This document shows, piece by piece, positions 23,583 through 24,310 of a stretch of DNA of 24,310 bases. Within the stretch, counting starts at the first letter, position 1. The number at the start of each line of letters is the position of its first letter. Below the pieces are notes generated by a model, which saw only the letters and a list, made by a program, of their open reading frames with translations, did no database searches and had not been told where the DNA came from. Source of the stretch: Gammaproteobacteria bacterium UBA2168 (GTDB lineage: Bacteria > Pseudomonadota > Gammaproteobacteria > Pseudomonadales > Azotimanducaceae); NCBI GenBank assembly GCA_002327525.1, contig DCWG01000130.1:8345-32654 (forward strand), read 5' to 3'. Both the position numbers and the translations under genes were made by a program.

Positions 23583-24310
23583 GTGAGCGATCTGCATTTA
23601 CTGATAACCAATATGATGCGCAATCCCACGCGCACGGTTCTCACCTTTCTCTCTCTCGCAACCGCTTTTCTAATGTTCATGCTGTTGCGTGCGATCGCCG
23701 GGGCCTTCGCTGGAGATGTCGCCGCTATTTCCGGTATTCAGCGTCTGCATGTGGATTCGCGTTATTCGATGATCGACAACCTGCCCGTCGCCCACGTCAA
23801 CGCCATCGCCGACATGCCGGGGGTGCGCAGCGTCACGCCCATGGTCTGGTTTGGCGGCTACTACCAGCTACCCGAAAACGACTTCCCGAAGCTCGTCATC
23901 GATGCACAACGCATCTTCGAGGTCTATCCGGAGATCATCGTGGATCAGGCGACGCGTGAGCGCTTCCTGGCGTCTCGCACCGCGGTGATCGCGCACGAGA
24001 GCGTGGCGCGCGAGTTTGGTTGGCGGACGGGCGATGCGATACCGCTGATTGCCGACATCTGGCCCAGAGAAGACGGATCGTGGAACTGGCGCTTCGAGTT
24101 TGCCGGCACCTACTCCTCTGATCCCGGCTCGGGTGCGCAGCGCGCCATGCTGATCCGGTACAGCTACTTCACCGAAGCGGCGGCAGTGTGGATACAGAAT
24201 CAGATCGGCAGCGCGATCGTGCTGCTGGCAGGCGGTGTGAATCCCAAAACCGTCGCCGAGGTGGTGGATGGTTACTTCGAGAACTCCACCAATCCCACGC
24301 GTTCCCTCTC
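23583..24310 (+). CDS. ABC transporter permease, MacB/FtsX type (partial, C-terminus off the window)
   Basis: From a GTG at 23583 (SDLHLLITNMMRNPTRTVLT) the frame stays open to the window end, about 242 residues. A first membrane helix (TFLSLATAFLMFMLLRAIAG) is followed by a MacB-type periplasmic core domain: RLHVDSRYSMIDNLPVAHV, NAIADMPGVRSVTPMVWFGG, AVIAHESVAREFGWRTGDAI and FEFAGTYSSDPGSGAQRAML. Such permeases work with a separate ATPase in lipoprotein sorting, efflux or peptide export; the ATPase and the FtsX domain would lie beyond the window. An upstream GGAGTC-GGGGTGAG stretch can serve as ribosome binding site. It is divergent from yceJ. Confidence 0.85.
   Translation, partial: MSDLHLLITNMMRNPTRTVLTFLSLATAFLMFMLLRAIAGAFAGDVAAISGIQRLHVDSRYSMIDNLPVAHVNAIADMPGVRSVTPMVWFGGYYQLPENDFPKLVIDAQRIFEVYPEIIVDQATRERFLASRTAVIAHESVAREFGWRTGDAIPLIADIWPREDGSWNWRFEFAGTYSSDPGSGAQRAMLIRYSYFTEAAAVWIQNQIGSAIVLLAGGVNPKTVAEVVDGYFENSTNPTRSL

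Overview
The window reads as a chromosomal stretch of a high-GC (about 60% by eye) gammaproteobacterium. The pointers are a Pseudomonas-type long isocitrate lyase, a YgiQ protein close to the enterobacterial form, a class I transaldolase of TalB size, and a cytochrome b561/YceI (yceJ-yceI) pair. Many small flavin-type split-barrel proteins, MaoC hydratases, a VOC protein and an acyl-CoA-associated phosphotransferase suggest an environmental heterotroph that degrades lipids or aromatic compounds. No phage, integrase, IS element, CRISPR, rRNA or tRNA was found.

Layout. 1-1029 (minus): Tat-exported sugar-isomerase-like protein (cut by the window edge) and a PPOX flavoprotein. 1295-1526: wreck of a MoaD/ThiS gene. 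1607-4071 (plus): exported type-B carboxylesterase, then two overlapping MaoC-type hotdog subunits. 4091-6451 (minus): a tight run of DUF4396 membrane protein, serine-hydrolase lipoprotein and DUF1697 protein, divergent from a CsoR-family repressor (6630-6902) with a visible operator between them. 7124-8725: isocitrate lyase (aceA) with a possible structured leader and a terminator. 8856-12739: VOC protein, small PPOX protein, class III aminotransferase, acyltransferase fragment and limonene-epoxide-hydrolase-like protein. 13030-13981: dead ppk2. 14107-18928: ACAD10-type phosphotransferase, transaldolase, a frameshifted small membrane protein, YgiQ. 18954-23515: an accessory stretch with a decayed alpha/beta hydrolase, an exported small protein, a PPOX protein, a PPOX pseudogene, an aldo/keto reductase and an internally deleted yceJ-yceI pair. 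23583-end: start of a MacB/FtsX-type ABC permease.

The striking property is gene decay. At least eight genes are broken (moaD-like, acyltransferase 3, ppk2, the 16.3-kb membrane protein, an alpha/beta hydrolase, a PPOX protein, yceJ, yceI). Several lesions cannot be single-base sequencing slips: loss of the Walker A lysine in ppk2, three frames plus two nonsense codons in the hydrolase, and large internal deletions in both yceJ and yceI. Intact metabolic genes (aceA, tal, ygiQ, the aldo/keto reductase) sit between them. I see no convincing new multi-gene system. The best candidates for new biology are the CsoR-controlled DUF4396/lipoprotein/DUF1697 cluster, the aceA leader, and the pattern of decay itself.
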